Of a DNA stretch of 64,000 nt, positions 36,033 through 45,794 are shown one piece after another. Both the position numbers and the translations under genes were made by a program. Origin of the DNA: Paracoccus aestuarii (GTDB taxonomy: Bacteria; Pseudomonadota; Alphaproteobacteria; Rhodobacterales; Rhodobacteraceae); assembly GCF_028553885.1 (NCBI RefSeq), contig NZ_CP067169.1, forward strand, positions 3,025,822-3,089,821, written 5' to 3'. Under the pieces are notes generated by a model. That model saw only the letters and a program-made list of their open reading frames with translations, did no database searches and was not told the DNA's origin. Position 1 is the stretch's first letter; each line of letters begins with the position of its first letter.

Positions 36033-37205
36033 TCAGCGGTCCGCGAAGGCCGGATCGAATCGATGCCCGTCAAAGAACGCATCCGCGCCCAGAATCATCC
36101 GCCCCTGTTCGGCGGCCACCGTGGTCGGCGCGACCATCGCCCCCTCGACCTTGGAGGAGGCGCCGGGCAGGTCCGCCCCCGTCCCCCGCAGGTGCTGACG
36201 ATAGAGGTCGGTGCGGAAACAGCCCGCCGCACGCGCCATCGCGGGGCCTGTCTCCAGCCCGTGGCGCGCGGCCAGCCGCCCGCCCAGCATTGCCGCGATG
36301 CTGCGCCAGGGAAAGGTCGCGCCTTGGTCGTGAAAGCGGATGAAGTCGGGGAAATCGCGCAGATCGCCCGCGGCGGTGACATGCAGCCGGCCCAGAAGGC
36401 CGCGCTCGCACAGCTCGGGGGCCAGGTTCAGGTATTCCGGCCGGGCCAGGATCTCGGCCGCGGTGCCGCGATTGTCGGGCCGGTCCAGCCAGCGGCCGGC
36501 CCGCCACAGCGCGCGCATCAGCCGCCCCGTGCGGTCGGGATCGCCCTGGGCCCGCGCGCGGGTCATCACCAGCCCCTTTTCAGGCGGCGCGGCCCAGATT
36601 GACCGCCCCGCCAGCAGCAGCGCACCCACGCCCCGTTCGACCGCGACCGAGGCCCAGGGATCGCCCACGCAATAGGCGTCGACCTCGTCCGCGGCCAAGG
36701 CATCGGCCATCTGCGGGGGCGGCACGGTGCGCACCGCCAGCCGCGCGGCCAAGGGCGTGCCCGCCAGCCAGTGATGGACCAGCTCGGCCTGGGTCGAGAA
36801 GGGGAACGGCACCCCCACCCGCAGCGCGCCGGGATGGGCGCGGGCCAGCGCGTCGCGCGCGGCCACCGGGTCGCGGAAATCGAACGGGTGGCCCAGATCG
36901 CGCAGCCGCGCCTCCAGTGCGCGGGACACGGCGATGGCCTGGCCGCCCTGCGCCAGGACCATCAGCAGATCGAAGGCCGGGTAATCCGGCCCCAGACACA
37001 GGGTCTGGGCGATGGGCATGGGCACCAGCATATGCGCCGCGTCGATGGCGCCGCTGCCTAGGCAGTCGCGGCTCTGGGCCCAGCTGCGCACGCGGACCAG
37101 ATCCAGCGCCAGCCCCTCCTCGGCGGCGAATCCCAGCTCGCGCGCGACGATCAGGGGGGCGGCGTCGTTCAGGGGCAGCCAGCCGAGGCGCAGCGGATCG
37201 CTCAT
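36033..37205 (-). CDS. nasS: Nitrate sensor NasS, NrtA-like, cytoplasmic
   Basis: 390 aa protein related to NrtA but without a signal peptide, as for NasS, which binds nitrate or nitrite and then releases the antiterminator NasT. RLGWLPLNDAAPLIVARELG at the N-terminus and PPPQMADALAADEVDAYCVGDPW in the middle align with the NrtA ligand motifs. The ATG at 37205 overlaps the nasT stop by four bases, so sensor and partner are made together. Downstream, 279 bases of leader separate it from nrtA. Confidence 0.93.
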   Translation of the reverse strand: MSDPLRLGWLPLNDAAPLIVARELGFAAEEGLALDLVRVRSWAQSRDCLGSGAIDAAHMLVPMPIAQTLCLGPDYPAFDLLMVLAQGGQAIAVSRALEARLRDLGHPFDFRDPVAARDALARAHPGALRVGVPFPFSTQAELVHHWLAGTPLAARLAVRTVPPPQMADALAADEVDAYCVGDPWASVAVERGVGALLLAGRSIWAAPPEKGLVMTRARAQGDPDRTGRLMRALWRAGRWLDRPDNRGTAAEILARPEYLNLAPELCERGLLGRLHVTAAGDLRDFPDFIRFHDQGATFPWRSIAAMLGGRLAARHGLETGPAMARAAGCFRTDLYRQHLRGTGADLPGASSKVEGAMVAPTTVAAEQGRMILGADAFFDGHRFDPAFADR

Positions 37206-37783
37206 GTCAGCAGCCCCGCCGCCATGACCAGCTGCTGGGCGATGTCGGCCACGCGGCGCTTCTGGTCCATCGCGGTGCGGCGCAGCAGGGCGTAGGCGGC
37301 CTCCTCGTCGATGCCGCGCGCCTTCATCAGGATGGCCTTGGCGCGGTCGATGATCTTGCGTTCCTCCAGCGCGGCGCGGGTCGCGGCCAGTTCGGCGCGC
37401 ATCTTGCGGAACATGTGGAACCGGGCGATGGCGGCATCCAGGATCGGGCGGATGCGGTCGGGTTGGAGGCCATCCACGACATAGGCCGACACCCCCGCCT
37501 CGATCGCGGCACGGGTCAGCCCGGCATCGGACCGGTCCACGAAGATCGCCACCGGCCGTTCCAGCGGGCCGGAGACCAGCGCCAGCTCCTCCAGCACGTC
37601 GCGGGACGGGTCGGCCACGTCGATCAGGACTATGTCGGGCTGACCCTCGGCGATGCGGCGGGCCAAGCCCGTCTCCTCGGCGATGACGGTGATCTGGTGG
37701 TCGCCCGAGGCGCGCAGCCCGTCCACGATGCGCATCGCACGGTCCCGGTCGCGTTCGACGACGATGATTGAAAGCCTGTCCAT
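37202..37783 (-). CDS. nasT: Antitermination regulator NasT (response regulator-like REC + ANTAR)
   Basis: 193 aa RNA-binding regulator. The first 125 residues form a receiver-like domain (LSIIVVERDRDRAMRIVDGL; DIVLIDVADPS), the rest an ANTAR domain with ALEERKIIDRAKAILMKARG and EEAAYALLRRTAMDQKRRVA, where the conserved aromatic and alanine residues for hexaloop binding are visible. In the nitrate-free state it is held by NasS; when free it binds the hairpins in the nrtA leader. Start at 37783 is set by homology. First gene of the regulatory pair. Confidence 0.94.
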   Translation of the reverse strand: MDRLSIIVVERDRDRAMRIVDGLRASGDHQITVIAEETGLARRIAEGQPDIVLIDVADPSRDVLEELALVSGPLERPVAIFVDRSDAGLTRAAIEAGVSAYVVDGLQPDRIRPILDAAIARFHMFRKMRAELAATRAALEERKIIDRAKAILMKARGIDEEAAYALLRRTAMDQKRRVADIAQQLVMAAGLLT

Positions 37784-37849
37784 GCCGCCAGTGACGATGC
37801 CCGCGCGGCACTTGGCAAGGGCCGCGGCCCCCGGCGGGCAGGGCTGTGG

Positions 37850-37880
37850 CGCGCCTGCCCGTTTTGCGGGCAGGCGCGCG
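37850..37880 (-). terminator. Perfect 13-bp hairpin downstream of argC
   Basis: GCGCGCCTGCCCG pairs exactly with CGGGCAGGCGCGC around a five-base loop. It lies 6 bases after the argC stop and 67 bases before the nasT start. No U-run follows on either strand, so its strength as a terminator is uncertain, but no other structure separates argC from nasT. Confidence 0.6.
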
Positions 37881-37886
37881 CGGGCG

Positions 37887-38804
37887 TCAGCGCGACTGGC
37901 TGTCGTCCAGGCCCAGCATGATGTCCAGGTTCTGGACCGCGGCGCCCGATGCGCCCTTGCCCAGATTGTCCAGCACCGCGACGATGGTGGCGCAGCCCGC
38001 CTCGTCATCGCCCTGCACGGTGATGCGCAGGCCGTTGGTGCCGTTCATCGCGGTCGGGTCGATCCGCGCGCCCCAGGTCTCGGCCGGGGCGACCTGGACA
38101 TGGCGGGCCCCGGCATAGTGATCGGCCAGCGCTTGGTGCAGCGCTGACATGCTGCGGTCGTCATCCAGATGCAGCGGCAGCTGCACCGCCATGCCTTGCG
38201 CGAAATTGCCGACCGAGGGCGCGAAGACCGGCTGCACCAGCAGCCCGCCATGGGTCATGATCTCGGGGATGTGCTTGTGGCGCTGGTTCAGGCCATAGAT
38301 GAAATGCGCCGGCGCTTGGCCGGATTCGTATTCCGCGACCAAGGCCTTGCCGCCGCCGGTATAGCCGCTGACCGCATTGATCGACAGGGCCTGCGATTCG
38401 TCGATCAGCCCGGCCGCGACCAGGGGCGCGATGATCGCGATGGCCCCGGTGGAATAGCAGCCCGGATTGCTGACCCGCCGCGCGCTGGCGATGCGTTCGG
38501 GCATCTCGGCGGCCAGTTCGGGAAAGCCGAAGACCCAGTCCGGATCGATCCGATGCGCCGTCGAGGCGTCGATGATCCGCACATCCATGTCGGCCGCCAA
38601 GGCCACGGCCTCGCGCGCCGCGTCGTCGGGCAGGCACAGGATCGCCACATCGGCCTGGGCAAAGCATTCGGCCCGCGCGGCGGGGTCCTTGCGGCGGGCG
38701 GGGTCCAGCTGCACCAGGCGGATGTCGTCGCGGCCCGCCAGGCGGTCGCGGATCTGAAGCCCGGTCGTGCCGGCTTCGCCATCGATGAAGACGCTGTAGG
38801 TCAT
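37887..38804 (-). CDS. argC: N-acetyl-gamma-glutamyl-phosphate reductase, short (type 2) form
   Basis: NADPH-dependent step of arginine biosynthesis that makes N-acetylglutamate semialdehyde. 305 aa, the short ArgC2 type common in alphaproteobacteria. [19 protein letters not shown] is the cofactor loop, and the catalytic cysteine is C116 in [12 protein letters not shown]. The gene stands alone between the DUF779 gene (61 bases upstream) and nasT; the intergenic spacing allows read-through from the aldehyde dehydrogenase operon, but no functional link is visible. Confidence 0.95.
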   Translation of the reverse strand: MTYSVFIDGEAGTTGLQIRDRLAGRDDIRLVQLDPARRKDPAARAECFAQADVAILCLPDDAAREAVALAADMDVRIIDASTAHRIDPDWVFGFPELAAEMPERIASARRVSNPGCYSTGAIAIIAPLVAAGLIDESQALSINAVSGYTGGGKALVAEYESGQAPAHFIYGLNQRHKHIPEIMTHGGLLVQPVFAPSVGNFAQGMAVQLPLHLDDDRSMSALHQALADHYAGARHVQVAPAETWGARIDPTAMNGTNGLRITVQGDDEAGCATIVAVLDNLGKGASGAAVQNLDIMLGLDDSQSR

Positions 38805-38865
38805 GGGACCCCCTTCGGGTTTTCGGACGGATCCTCCTTAGCCCGGAACGCCGCGCGTCACAATG

Positions 38866-39195
38866 TCAGCGCGCGCAGATCTCGGACCGGGTCAGGAACC
38901 GCTTCTCGCGCCCGTTATCCAGGCTGAACATGCCGCCGCGCCCGGCCACCACGTCGATGATCAGGTCGGTATGCGCCCAGGCCTCGGCCTGGCTGGCCGA
39001 GATGTAGAAGGGCGCGCCGCCGATCTCGCCCAGTTTCACGTCGCGGTCCCCCACCCGGAAATCGCCCTGCGGATAGCACATGGGCGAGGACCCGTCGCAA
39101 CAGCCCCCCGATTGGTGGAACAGGACCGGGCCGTGATCGGCGGTGATCTCCTCGATCAGCTTCAGCGCCTCGGGGGTCGCGGTGACGGTGCTCAT
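38866..39195 (-). CDS. DUF779 domain protein
   Basis: 109 aa conserved protein of unknown function. Cysteines cluster in SGGCCDGSSPMCYPQGDF, a motif that could bind a metal or an Fe-S cluster, followed by AWAHTDLIIDVVAGRGGMFSLD. DUF779 genes often stand beside aldehyde dehydrogenase genes; here the dehydrogenase is two genes upstream in the same direction. The ATG at 39195 overlaps the topoisomerase stop (ATGA), so the two proteins should be co-translated. A role in aldehyde oxidation or redox protection is an inference from context. Confidence 0.85.
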   Translation of the reverse strand: MSTVTATPEALKLIEEITADHGPVLFHQSGGCCDGSSPMCYPQGDFRVGDRDVKLGEIGGAPFYISASQAEAWAHTDLIIDVVAGRGGMFSLDNGREKRFLTRSEICAR

Positions 39196-40250
39196 GGCTT
39201 CAGCCTCCTCCTCAGGAATCGCAGGACCTGTTTCTCCTCGGGTCGCAGGTCGTCATGCTTCAGATTGTCGTCGATCCGCTGGCGCAGATCCAGCGTCAGG
39301 CTGCCCGACAGATGCGCTTCGATCACCTGCGGATGGACATAGCATTGCCGACAGATCGTGGGCGTGTTGCCAAGGCGCGCCGCGACCTCCTCGATCACCT
39401 CGCGCAGCTGGCGTTTGGCCGCCGTCTCGCTGTCGGCCTTGTCGCATTCGGCCAGGGCCAGGGCCGCAAGGACGGTGCCGGTCCAGGTGCGGAAATCCTT
39501 GGCCGTCACCTCGCGCCCCGAGACGCGGCGCAAATAGTCGTTCACCTCGGCCGAGGTGACGCGCTGGCGGGCGCCGTCATCGTCCAGATACTGGAACAGG
39601 TGCTGGCCGGGAATGTCCTGCAACGCGCGCACCACGCGGGCGATGCGGCGGTCGGTCAGGCGCAGGTCCCATTCCTTGCCCGACTTGCCCTTGAAGCGGA
39701 ACCGCAGGCGGCTGCCCTCCAGGTCCACATGGCGGGCGCGCAGCGTGGTCAACCCGTGGGACTTGTTCTCGCGCGCGTAGCGGTCGTTGCCCACCCGGAT
39801 CATGCTGTGTTCCAGCAGATGGACGATGCTGGCCGCGACCTTGTCCAAGGGCAGGCCGCGCTTGCGCATGTCGCGATCCACCGCGGCCCGGATCCCGGGC
39901 AGGGCGCGGGCGAAGTCCAGCATGTGTTCGTATTTGGCGCTGTCGCGCAGCGCGCGGAACTCGGGGTGATAGCGGTATTGCTTGCGCCCCTTGGCGTCGC
40001 GGCCGGTGGCCTGGATATGGCCGCGCGGATCGGGGCAGATCCAGACATCCTCATAGGCGGGGGGCACGGCCAGCGCGGCCAGCCGCCTGCGTTCCGCCCG
40101 GTCGGTGATGGTGTGGCCCTCCGCGTCGCGATAGCTGAAGCCCTTGCCCGCACGGCGGCGGGTGATGCCGGCCATGTCGTCGTTCACATAGGTCAGGCCC
40201 GCGCTTTCGGCGGCATCCTGCGGGTCGATGATGGGGCTGTGGCTGTTCAT
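39192..40250 (-). CDS. DNA topoisomerase IB (poxvirus-like)
   Basis: Type IB topoisomerase, relaxes supercoils through a 3'-phosphotyrosine. 352 aa. The catalytic tyrosine is probably Y304 in CRQCYVHPQVIEAH, preceded by other active-site parts: KGKSGKEWDLRL, SAEVNDYLR and DFRTWTGTVLAAL. Bacterial members are usually accessory enzymes of unclear function. It is unusual to find it inside an aldehyde dehydrogenase operon: 63 bases after the dehydrogenase stop and overlapping the DUF779 gene by four bases. Confidence 0.92.
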   Translation of the reverse strand: MNSHSPIIDPQDAAESAGLTYVNDDMAGITRRRAGKGFSYRDAEGHTITDRAERRRLAALAVPPAYEDVWICPDPRGHIQATGRDAKGRKQYRYHPEFRALRDSAKYEHMLDFARALPGIRAAVDRDMRKRGLPLDKVAASIVHLLEHSMIRVGNDRYARENKSHGLTTLRARHVDLEGSRLRFRFKGKSGKEWDLRLTDRRIARVVRALQDIPGQHLFQYLDDDGARQRVTSAEVNDYLRRVSGREVTAKDFRTWTGTVLAALALAECDKADSETAAKRQLREVIEEVAARLGNTPTICRQCYVHPQVIEAHLSGSLTLDLRQRIDDNLKHDDLRPEEKQVLRFLRRRLKP

Positions 40251-40313
40251 GTCCCCGGAACGCAGCAAGGGCGGGGCGGGTTGCGGGCGACCCGAAGGCC
40301 GCCCGCGATGGCA

Positions 40314-41840
40314 TCAGAAGAAGCCCAGCTTCTTGGGGCTGTAGCTGACCAGCATGTTCTTGGTCTGCTGGTAATGGTCCAGCATCATGCGGTGGTTTTC
40401 GCGCCCGATGCCCGACTGCTTGTAGCCGCCGAAGGCCGCATGGGCCGGATAGGCGTGATAGCAGTTGGTCCAGACCCGGCCCGCCTGGATCGCGCGGCCG
40501 AAGCGGTAGCAGGTGTTCGCATCGCGCGACCACAGCCCCGCGCCCAGACCATAGAGCGTGTCATTGGCGATCGACAGCGCCTCGTCATGGTCCTTGAAGG
40601 TGGTCACCGACACGACCGGGCCAAAGATCTCCTCCTGGAAGACCCGCATCTTGTTGTGGCCCTTGAAGACCGTCGGCTTGATGTAGAAGCCGCCCGACAG
40701 CTCTCCGCCATGATCGGCGGCCTCGCCCCCGGTCAGCACCTCGGCCCCTTCCTTGCGGCCGATGTCGAAATAGCTGAGGATCTTCTCCTTCTGCTCGCTG
40801 CTGGCCTGCGCGCCGATCATCGTGGCGCTGTCGCGCGGGTCGCCCTGCACGATGGCCTCGACGCGTTTCAGGGCCTTTTCCATGAACTGGTCATAGATCT
40901 TCTCGTGGATCAGGGCGCGCGACGGGCAGGTGCAGACCTCGCCCTGGTTCAGCGCGAACATCACGAAGCCCTCGATCGCCTTGTCGAAGAAGTCGTCATC
41001 CTCGCGGCAGACATCCTCCATGAAGATGTTGGGCGACTTGCCGCCCAGCTCCAGCGTGACCGGGATCAGGTTCTCGGACGCGTATTGCATGATGAGGCGG
41101 CCGGTGGTCGTCTCGCCGGTGAAGGCGATCTTGGAGATGCGCGGGTTCGACGCCAGCGGCTTGCCCGCCTCCAGGCCGAAGCCGTTCACGATGTTCAGCA
41201 CGCCCGGCGGCAGGATGTCGGCGATCAGCTCGGCAAAGACCATGATCGTGGCGGGGGTCTGTTCCGCGGGCTTCAGCACCACGCAATTGCCGGCGGCCAA
41301 GGCGGGCGCCAGCTTCCAGCAGGCCATCAGCAGCGGAAAGTTCCACGGGATGATCTGGCCCACGACGCCCAGGGGCTCGTGGAAGTGATAGGCAATGGTG
41401 TCGTTGTCGATTTCGCTGATGCCGCCCTCCTGCGCGCGCAGCACGCCCGCGAAGTAGCGGAAATGGTCGATGGCCAGCGGCAGGTCGGCGGCCATGGTCT
41501 CGCGGATGGGCTTGCCGTTGTCCCAGGTCTCGGCGGTGGCCAGCAGCTCCAGGTTCTGCTCCATCCGGTCGGCGATCTTCAGCAGCGCGTTGGAACGGTC
41601 GGTGGTCGAGGTGCGGCCCCAAGCCCCCTTGGCCTTGTGGGCGGCGTCCAGCGCGGCCTCGATGTCATCGGCGTTGGACCGGGCGATCTCGCCGATCTCG
41701 GCGCCGGTGATGGGGGTGGTGTTGGTGAAGTACTTGCCCGATTTGGGCGCGGTCCATTCGCCGCCGATGAAGTTGTCATAGCGGCGGGCAAAGGGCATCA
41801 CGCCCACGCCCTTGAATTCATGCGTCTGGTCGTTCGGCAT
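40314..41840 (-). CDS. NAD-dependent aldehyde dehydrogenase (acetaldehyde dehydrogenase, ExaC/AcoD type)
   Basis: Oxidises aldehydes to acids; 508 aa. The catalytic cysteine lies in [14 protein letters not shown], the general base glutamate in [11 protein letters not shown], and [23 protein letters not shown] and [11 protein letters not shown] form the cofactor site. The C-terminus [16 protein letters not shown] is typical. ExaC-type enzymes take acetaldehyde made by PQQ-dependent ethanol dehydrogenases, which fits the pqq genes 10 kb away. An upstream AcoR-like gene and a perfect dyad at 41951-41968 suggest control of its promoter. Start at 41840 has AGGAGG nearby. Confidence 0.93.
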   Translation of the reverse strand: MPNDQTHEFKGVGVMPFARRYDNFIGGEWTAPKSGKYFTNTTPITGAEIGEIARSNADDIEAALDAAHKAKGAWGRTSTTDRSNALLKIADRMEQNLELLATAETWDNGKPIRETMAADLPLAIDHFRYFAGVLRAQEGGISEIDNDTIAYHFHEPLGVVGQIIPWNFPLLMACWKLAPALAAGNCVVLKPAEQTPATIMVFAELIADILPPGVLNIVNGFGLEAGKPLASNPRISKIAFTGETTTGRLIMQYASENLIPVTLELGGKSPNIFMEDVCREDDDFFDKAIEGFVMFALNQGEVCTCPSRALIHEKIYDQFMEKALKRVEAIVQGDPRDSATMIGAQASSEQKEKILSYFDIGRKEGAEVLTGGEAADHGGELSGGFYIKPTVFKGHNKMRVFQEEIFGPVVSVTTFKDHDEALSIANDTLYGLGAGLWSRDANTCYRFGRAIQAGRVWTNCYHAYPAHAAFGGYKQSGIGRENHRMMLDHYQQTKNMLVSYSPKKLGFF

Positions 41841-41950
41841 CGGTTCCTCCTCTCGGTGTGGTCCCGGATCTCTCCCCATCCGGGTATGGGATCAGGTTCC
41901 GTCGGCGGGCGATTCGGGGCAACCGTCCTTTGGTGCCGGTCCCGGCCGAC

Positions 41951-41968
41951 TGTCTCAGCCCTGAGACA
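41951..41968. promoter_or_regulatory. Perfect 7+7 bp dyad, candidate operator for the aldehyde dehydrogenase gene
   Basis: TGTCTCA-GCCC-TGAGACA lies across the stop codon of the acoR-like gene, 111 bases upstream of the aldehyde dehydrogenase ATG. A seven-base perfect arm is unlikely at a random position and the location fits a binding site for the Fis-type regulator encoded immediately upstream. It could equally be part of a weak terminator, but no T-run follows. Confidence 0.6.
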
Positions 41969-42932
41969 CCTGCCCGGCATTTTCGCCGATCCCCAACCGC
42001 GCCATGCGCCGGTAAAGGGTCGCGCGCCCGATCCCCAAGGCCCGCGCCGCGGCCGAGACATTGCCCTCGGCCCGCGCCAAGGCCCGCATCACCGCGGCAT
42101 GTTCGCCCCGTTCCAGCCCCTGCGGCCCCTCCGGGCGACCCAGCAGGTCGGCGGCGGGACGCGGGCGCAGCGCGCCCTCGCGCTCCAGGCCCAGGGCGCG
42201 GCGGGCCGCCCGCGTCGCGCCGATGGCCAGGTCGTCGGCATCCACCGCCAGCAGCATCGCCTGATCCGTGCCCGGATCGCTGGAGGCGACCACGATCCGC
42301 GCCTTGGGAAAGGACAGGCGGAAGAACAGCGCCTCGATCGCGCGGGCCGTCTGCGCCACCTGGGCCGAGATCAACCGGTTGTAGCGCTCCGTCTGGTCCG
42401 CCCGGGCCGAGCTGACATCCAGCGCCGCCAGCAGCCGCCCGTCCGGCCCCCAGATCGGCGCGTCCATGCAGGACATGGCGGTGTTCAGCGTGCGGAAATG
42501 TTCGTCGCGATGGATGGTGACCTGGCGCCCCTCGGCCAGGCAGGTGCCGATGCCGTTGGTGCCCTGGGCGGCCTCGGACCAGTCGGCGCCGGTCCACAGG
42601 CCCCATTCGCGGAACTGGTCGGCATCGCCATCGGACACGCGCTGATCCAGCACCACCCCCTGCGCATCGGTCAGCAGCACGTTGCAGCCCGACAGCCCGA
42701 CGAGGTTGTAGAGCTGGTCCAGCTGTGGTCCCGCGACCGTCAGAAAGGGGCGCATCGCCTGCTGGCGTTCGGCGATCTGGGCCTGGGTCAGGCGGTCGGG
42801 ATGGCGGCGGTCGGCGGGGTCCAGCCCGTGCTTCAGCAGCGACCGGCGCCAGGACGCGGCCAGGGCCGATGTGGCGCGCGGCGATTGCGACTGCGCCTCG
42901 ACCAAGGCGGCGTGGTTCTGTCGGCTGGTCAT
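41955..42932 (-). CDS. AcoR-like transcriptional regulator: GAF + Fis-type HTH, no AAA+ domain
   Basis: 325 aa. An N-terminal GAF sensor region (residues about 60-220; LSGCNVLLTDAQGVVLDQRV, GTNGIGTCLAEGRQVTIHRD) is followed by a C-terminal Fis-family helix-turn-helix (RALARAEGNVSAAARALGIG, then RATLYRRMARLGI). The sigma54-interacting AAA+ domain found in full AcoR proteins is absent, so it cannot act as a sigma54 activator. Such shortened forms are known next to aldehyde or alcohol dehydrogenase genes. Start at 42932 is used; M10 codons upstream is also open. It precedes the dehydrogenase by 114 bases. Confidence 0.87.
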   Translation of the reverse strand: MTSRQNHAALVEAQSQSPRATSALAASWRRSLLKHGLDPADRRHPDRLTQAQIAERQQAMRPFLTVAGPQLDQLYNLVGLSGCNVLLTDAQGVVLDQRVSDGDADQFREWGLWTGADWSEAAQGTNGIGTCLAEGRQVTIHRDEHFRTLNTAMSCMDAPIWGPDGRLLAALDVSSARADQTERYNRLISAQVAQTARAIEALFFRLSFPKARIVVASSDPGTDQAMLLAVDADDLAIGATRAARRALGLEREGALRPRPAADLLGRPEGPQGLERGEHAAVMRALARAEGNVSAAARALGIGRATLYRRMARLGIGENAGQVSQG

Positions 42933-42957
42933 GATCCCCCCTCCCAAGGTTGGGGGG

Positions 42958-42999
42958 ATCATAGCAGGTTTCGGCCCCCGCGAAGCGCAACTTTGGTCG
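42958..42999 (-). promoter_or_regulatory. Promoter of the acoR-like gene with CGAC-N4-GTYG operator
   Basis: Minus strand: dyad CGACCAAAGTTG at 42999-42988, then a poor -35 window (GCTTCG, 42986-42981), a 17-base spacer and the extended -10 TGCTATGAT (TATGAT 42963-42958). The dyad centre is about 42-43 bases upstream of the likely start point. The same kind of dyad is found upstream of pqqA and of the LuxR-type gene. Confidence 0.55.
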
Positions 43000-43017
43000 C
43001 AGGGGCGTGATCGGGCC

Positions 43018-44241
<1,224 letters not shown>

Positions 44242-44252
44242 TCGTTCCCCCC

Positions 44253-45794
44253 TCAGCCTTCGATGATCTGGACCTGCCACGGCATCAGCCCGCCCGTCTC
44301 GTCATCGGACAGGTTCGCGCGGATCAGCAGGGTTTGCTTGTCGTCGCGGCGGCGGAAGGACAGGACCGGGCCTTCGGCCCTGATGTCGGTCATGGTCCCG
44401 CCGCGCAGCGCGCTGTGCTTGCGCCGCAGCCCGATCGCCCACCGGTAATGATGCAGCATGGATTGGGCGTCGGCCTCCTGGGCCACCACGGTGCGCTGCA
44501 GATGGGTATGGGGCACGGGCAGCCAGGGCGGGCTGGTCGAGAACCCGCCATTCACCCCCATGTCCCAGACCATCGGCGTGCGGCAGCCGTCGCGGCCCTT
44601 GAACTCGGGCCAGAACTCGATCCCATAGGGATCGCGCAGGTCCTCGAATTTCAGCTCGGCCTCGGGCAGGCCCAGCTCCTCGCCCTGATAGAGGCAGACC
44701 GAGCCGCGCAGGCACAGAAGCACCGTCGCATAGGCCTTGGCCGCCTGGTCGGGCAGGTTCCAGCGGGTGACATGGCGGACCACGTCATGGTTCGACATCG
44801 CCCAGCAGGGCCAGGCATTGGGCGCGATCTCGTGCAGGCGGTCGAAGACCTCGACGATGCGCCCGGCGGGCAGGTCGTCGCCGGACAGGAAGTCGAAGAC
44901 ATAGGACATCTGCACCCGGCCCGGCACGCCGGTATATTCCTCCAAGATTTCCAGCCCGCGCTCGCTGTCGCCGATCTCGCCCACGACGGCGGCGCCGTAA
45001 GGGACCAGCGCCTGGTGGAAGCGTTCCAGGAAGGCCAGGTTCTCGGGCTGGGATTTGCTGAACTGGTGGCTCTGGTGGTTGTAGGGGTTCACGGCGGGCG
45101 CGGTGTCGGACTTGCGCAGCTCCGGCGCCAGGGGCGGGTTGTCGCGCAGCTGGGCGTCGTGGAAATAGAAGTTGATCGTGTCCAGCCGGAAGCCGTCCAC
45201 GCCCTTTTCCAGCCAGAACCGCGCCATCTGGATCAGCGCGTCCTGAACCGCCGGGTTGTGAAAGTTCAGATCCGGCTGCTGGGTCAGGAAGTTGTGCAGG
45301 TAATACTGTTCGCGCCGGGCGTCCCAATGCCAGGCGCTGCCGCCGAAGATCGACAGCCAGTTGTTCGGCGCGGTCCCGTCGGGCTTGGGATCGGCCCAGA
45401 CATACCAGTCGGCCTTGGGGTTGTCGCGGCTGGCGCGGCTTTCCTTGAACCAGGGATGCTGGTCCGAGGTATGCGACATGACCAGGTCGATCATGACCTT
45501 CAGCCCCAGCTCATGCGCGCTCTGGATCAGCCAGTCGAAATCCTCCATCGTCCCGAAGATCGGGTCGATGCCGCAGTAATCGCTGACGTCATAGCCGAAA
45601 TCGCGCATCGGCGAGGTGAAGAAGGGCGAGATCCAGACCGCATCCACGCCCAGGGACGCGACATAGGGCAGGCGCTGCGCGATCCCGGCCAGATCGCCCG
45701 TGCCGCTGCCGGTCGTGTCCTGAAAGCTGCGCGGATAGATCTGATAGATGATCCCGCCCTTCCACCAATCCGTCGTCTGTTCAGTCAAGTTCAT
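44253..45794 (-). CDS. aglA: Alpha-glucosidase, glycoside hydrolase family 13
   Basis: Cytoplasmic hydrolase of imported alpha-glucosides such as maltose, sucrose or trehalose; 513 aa. GH13 regions are complete: DAVWISPFFTSPMRDFGYDV, VMIDLVMSHTSDQHPWF, GVDGFRLDTINF (nucleophile Asp), GEIGDSERG (acid/base Glu) and MSNHDVVRH (third acid). The start at 45794 overlaps the aglG stop by four bases. Family members in Rhizobiaceae and Rhodobacteraceae have the same position between aglG and aglK. Confidence 0.93.
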   Translation of the reverse strand: MNLTEQTTDWWKGGIIYQIYPRSFQDTTGSGTGDLAGIAQRLPYVASLGVDAVWISPFFTSPMRDFGYDVSDYCGIDPIFGTMEDFDWLIQSAHELGLKVMIDLVMSHTSDQHPWFKESRASRDNPKADWYVWADPKPDGTAPNNWLSIFGGSAWHWDARREQYYLHNFLTQQPDLNFHNPAVQDALIQMARFWLEKGVDGFRLDTINFYFHDAQLRDNPPLAPELRKSDTAPAVNPYNHQSHQFSKSQPENLAFLERFHQALVPYGAAVVGEIGDSERGLEILEEYTGVPGRVQMSYVFDFLSGDDLPAGRIVEVFDRLHEIAPNAWPCWAMSNHDVVRHVTRWNLPDQAAKAYATVLLCLRGSVCLYQGEELGLPEAELKFEDLRDPYGIEFWPEFKGRDGCRTPMVWDMGVNGGFSTSPPWLPVPHTHLQRTVVAQEADAQSMLHHYRWAIGLRRKHSALRGGTMTDIRAEGPVLSFRRRDDKQTLLIRANLSDDETGGLMPWQVQIIEG

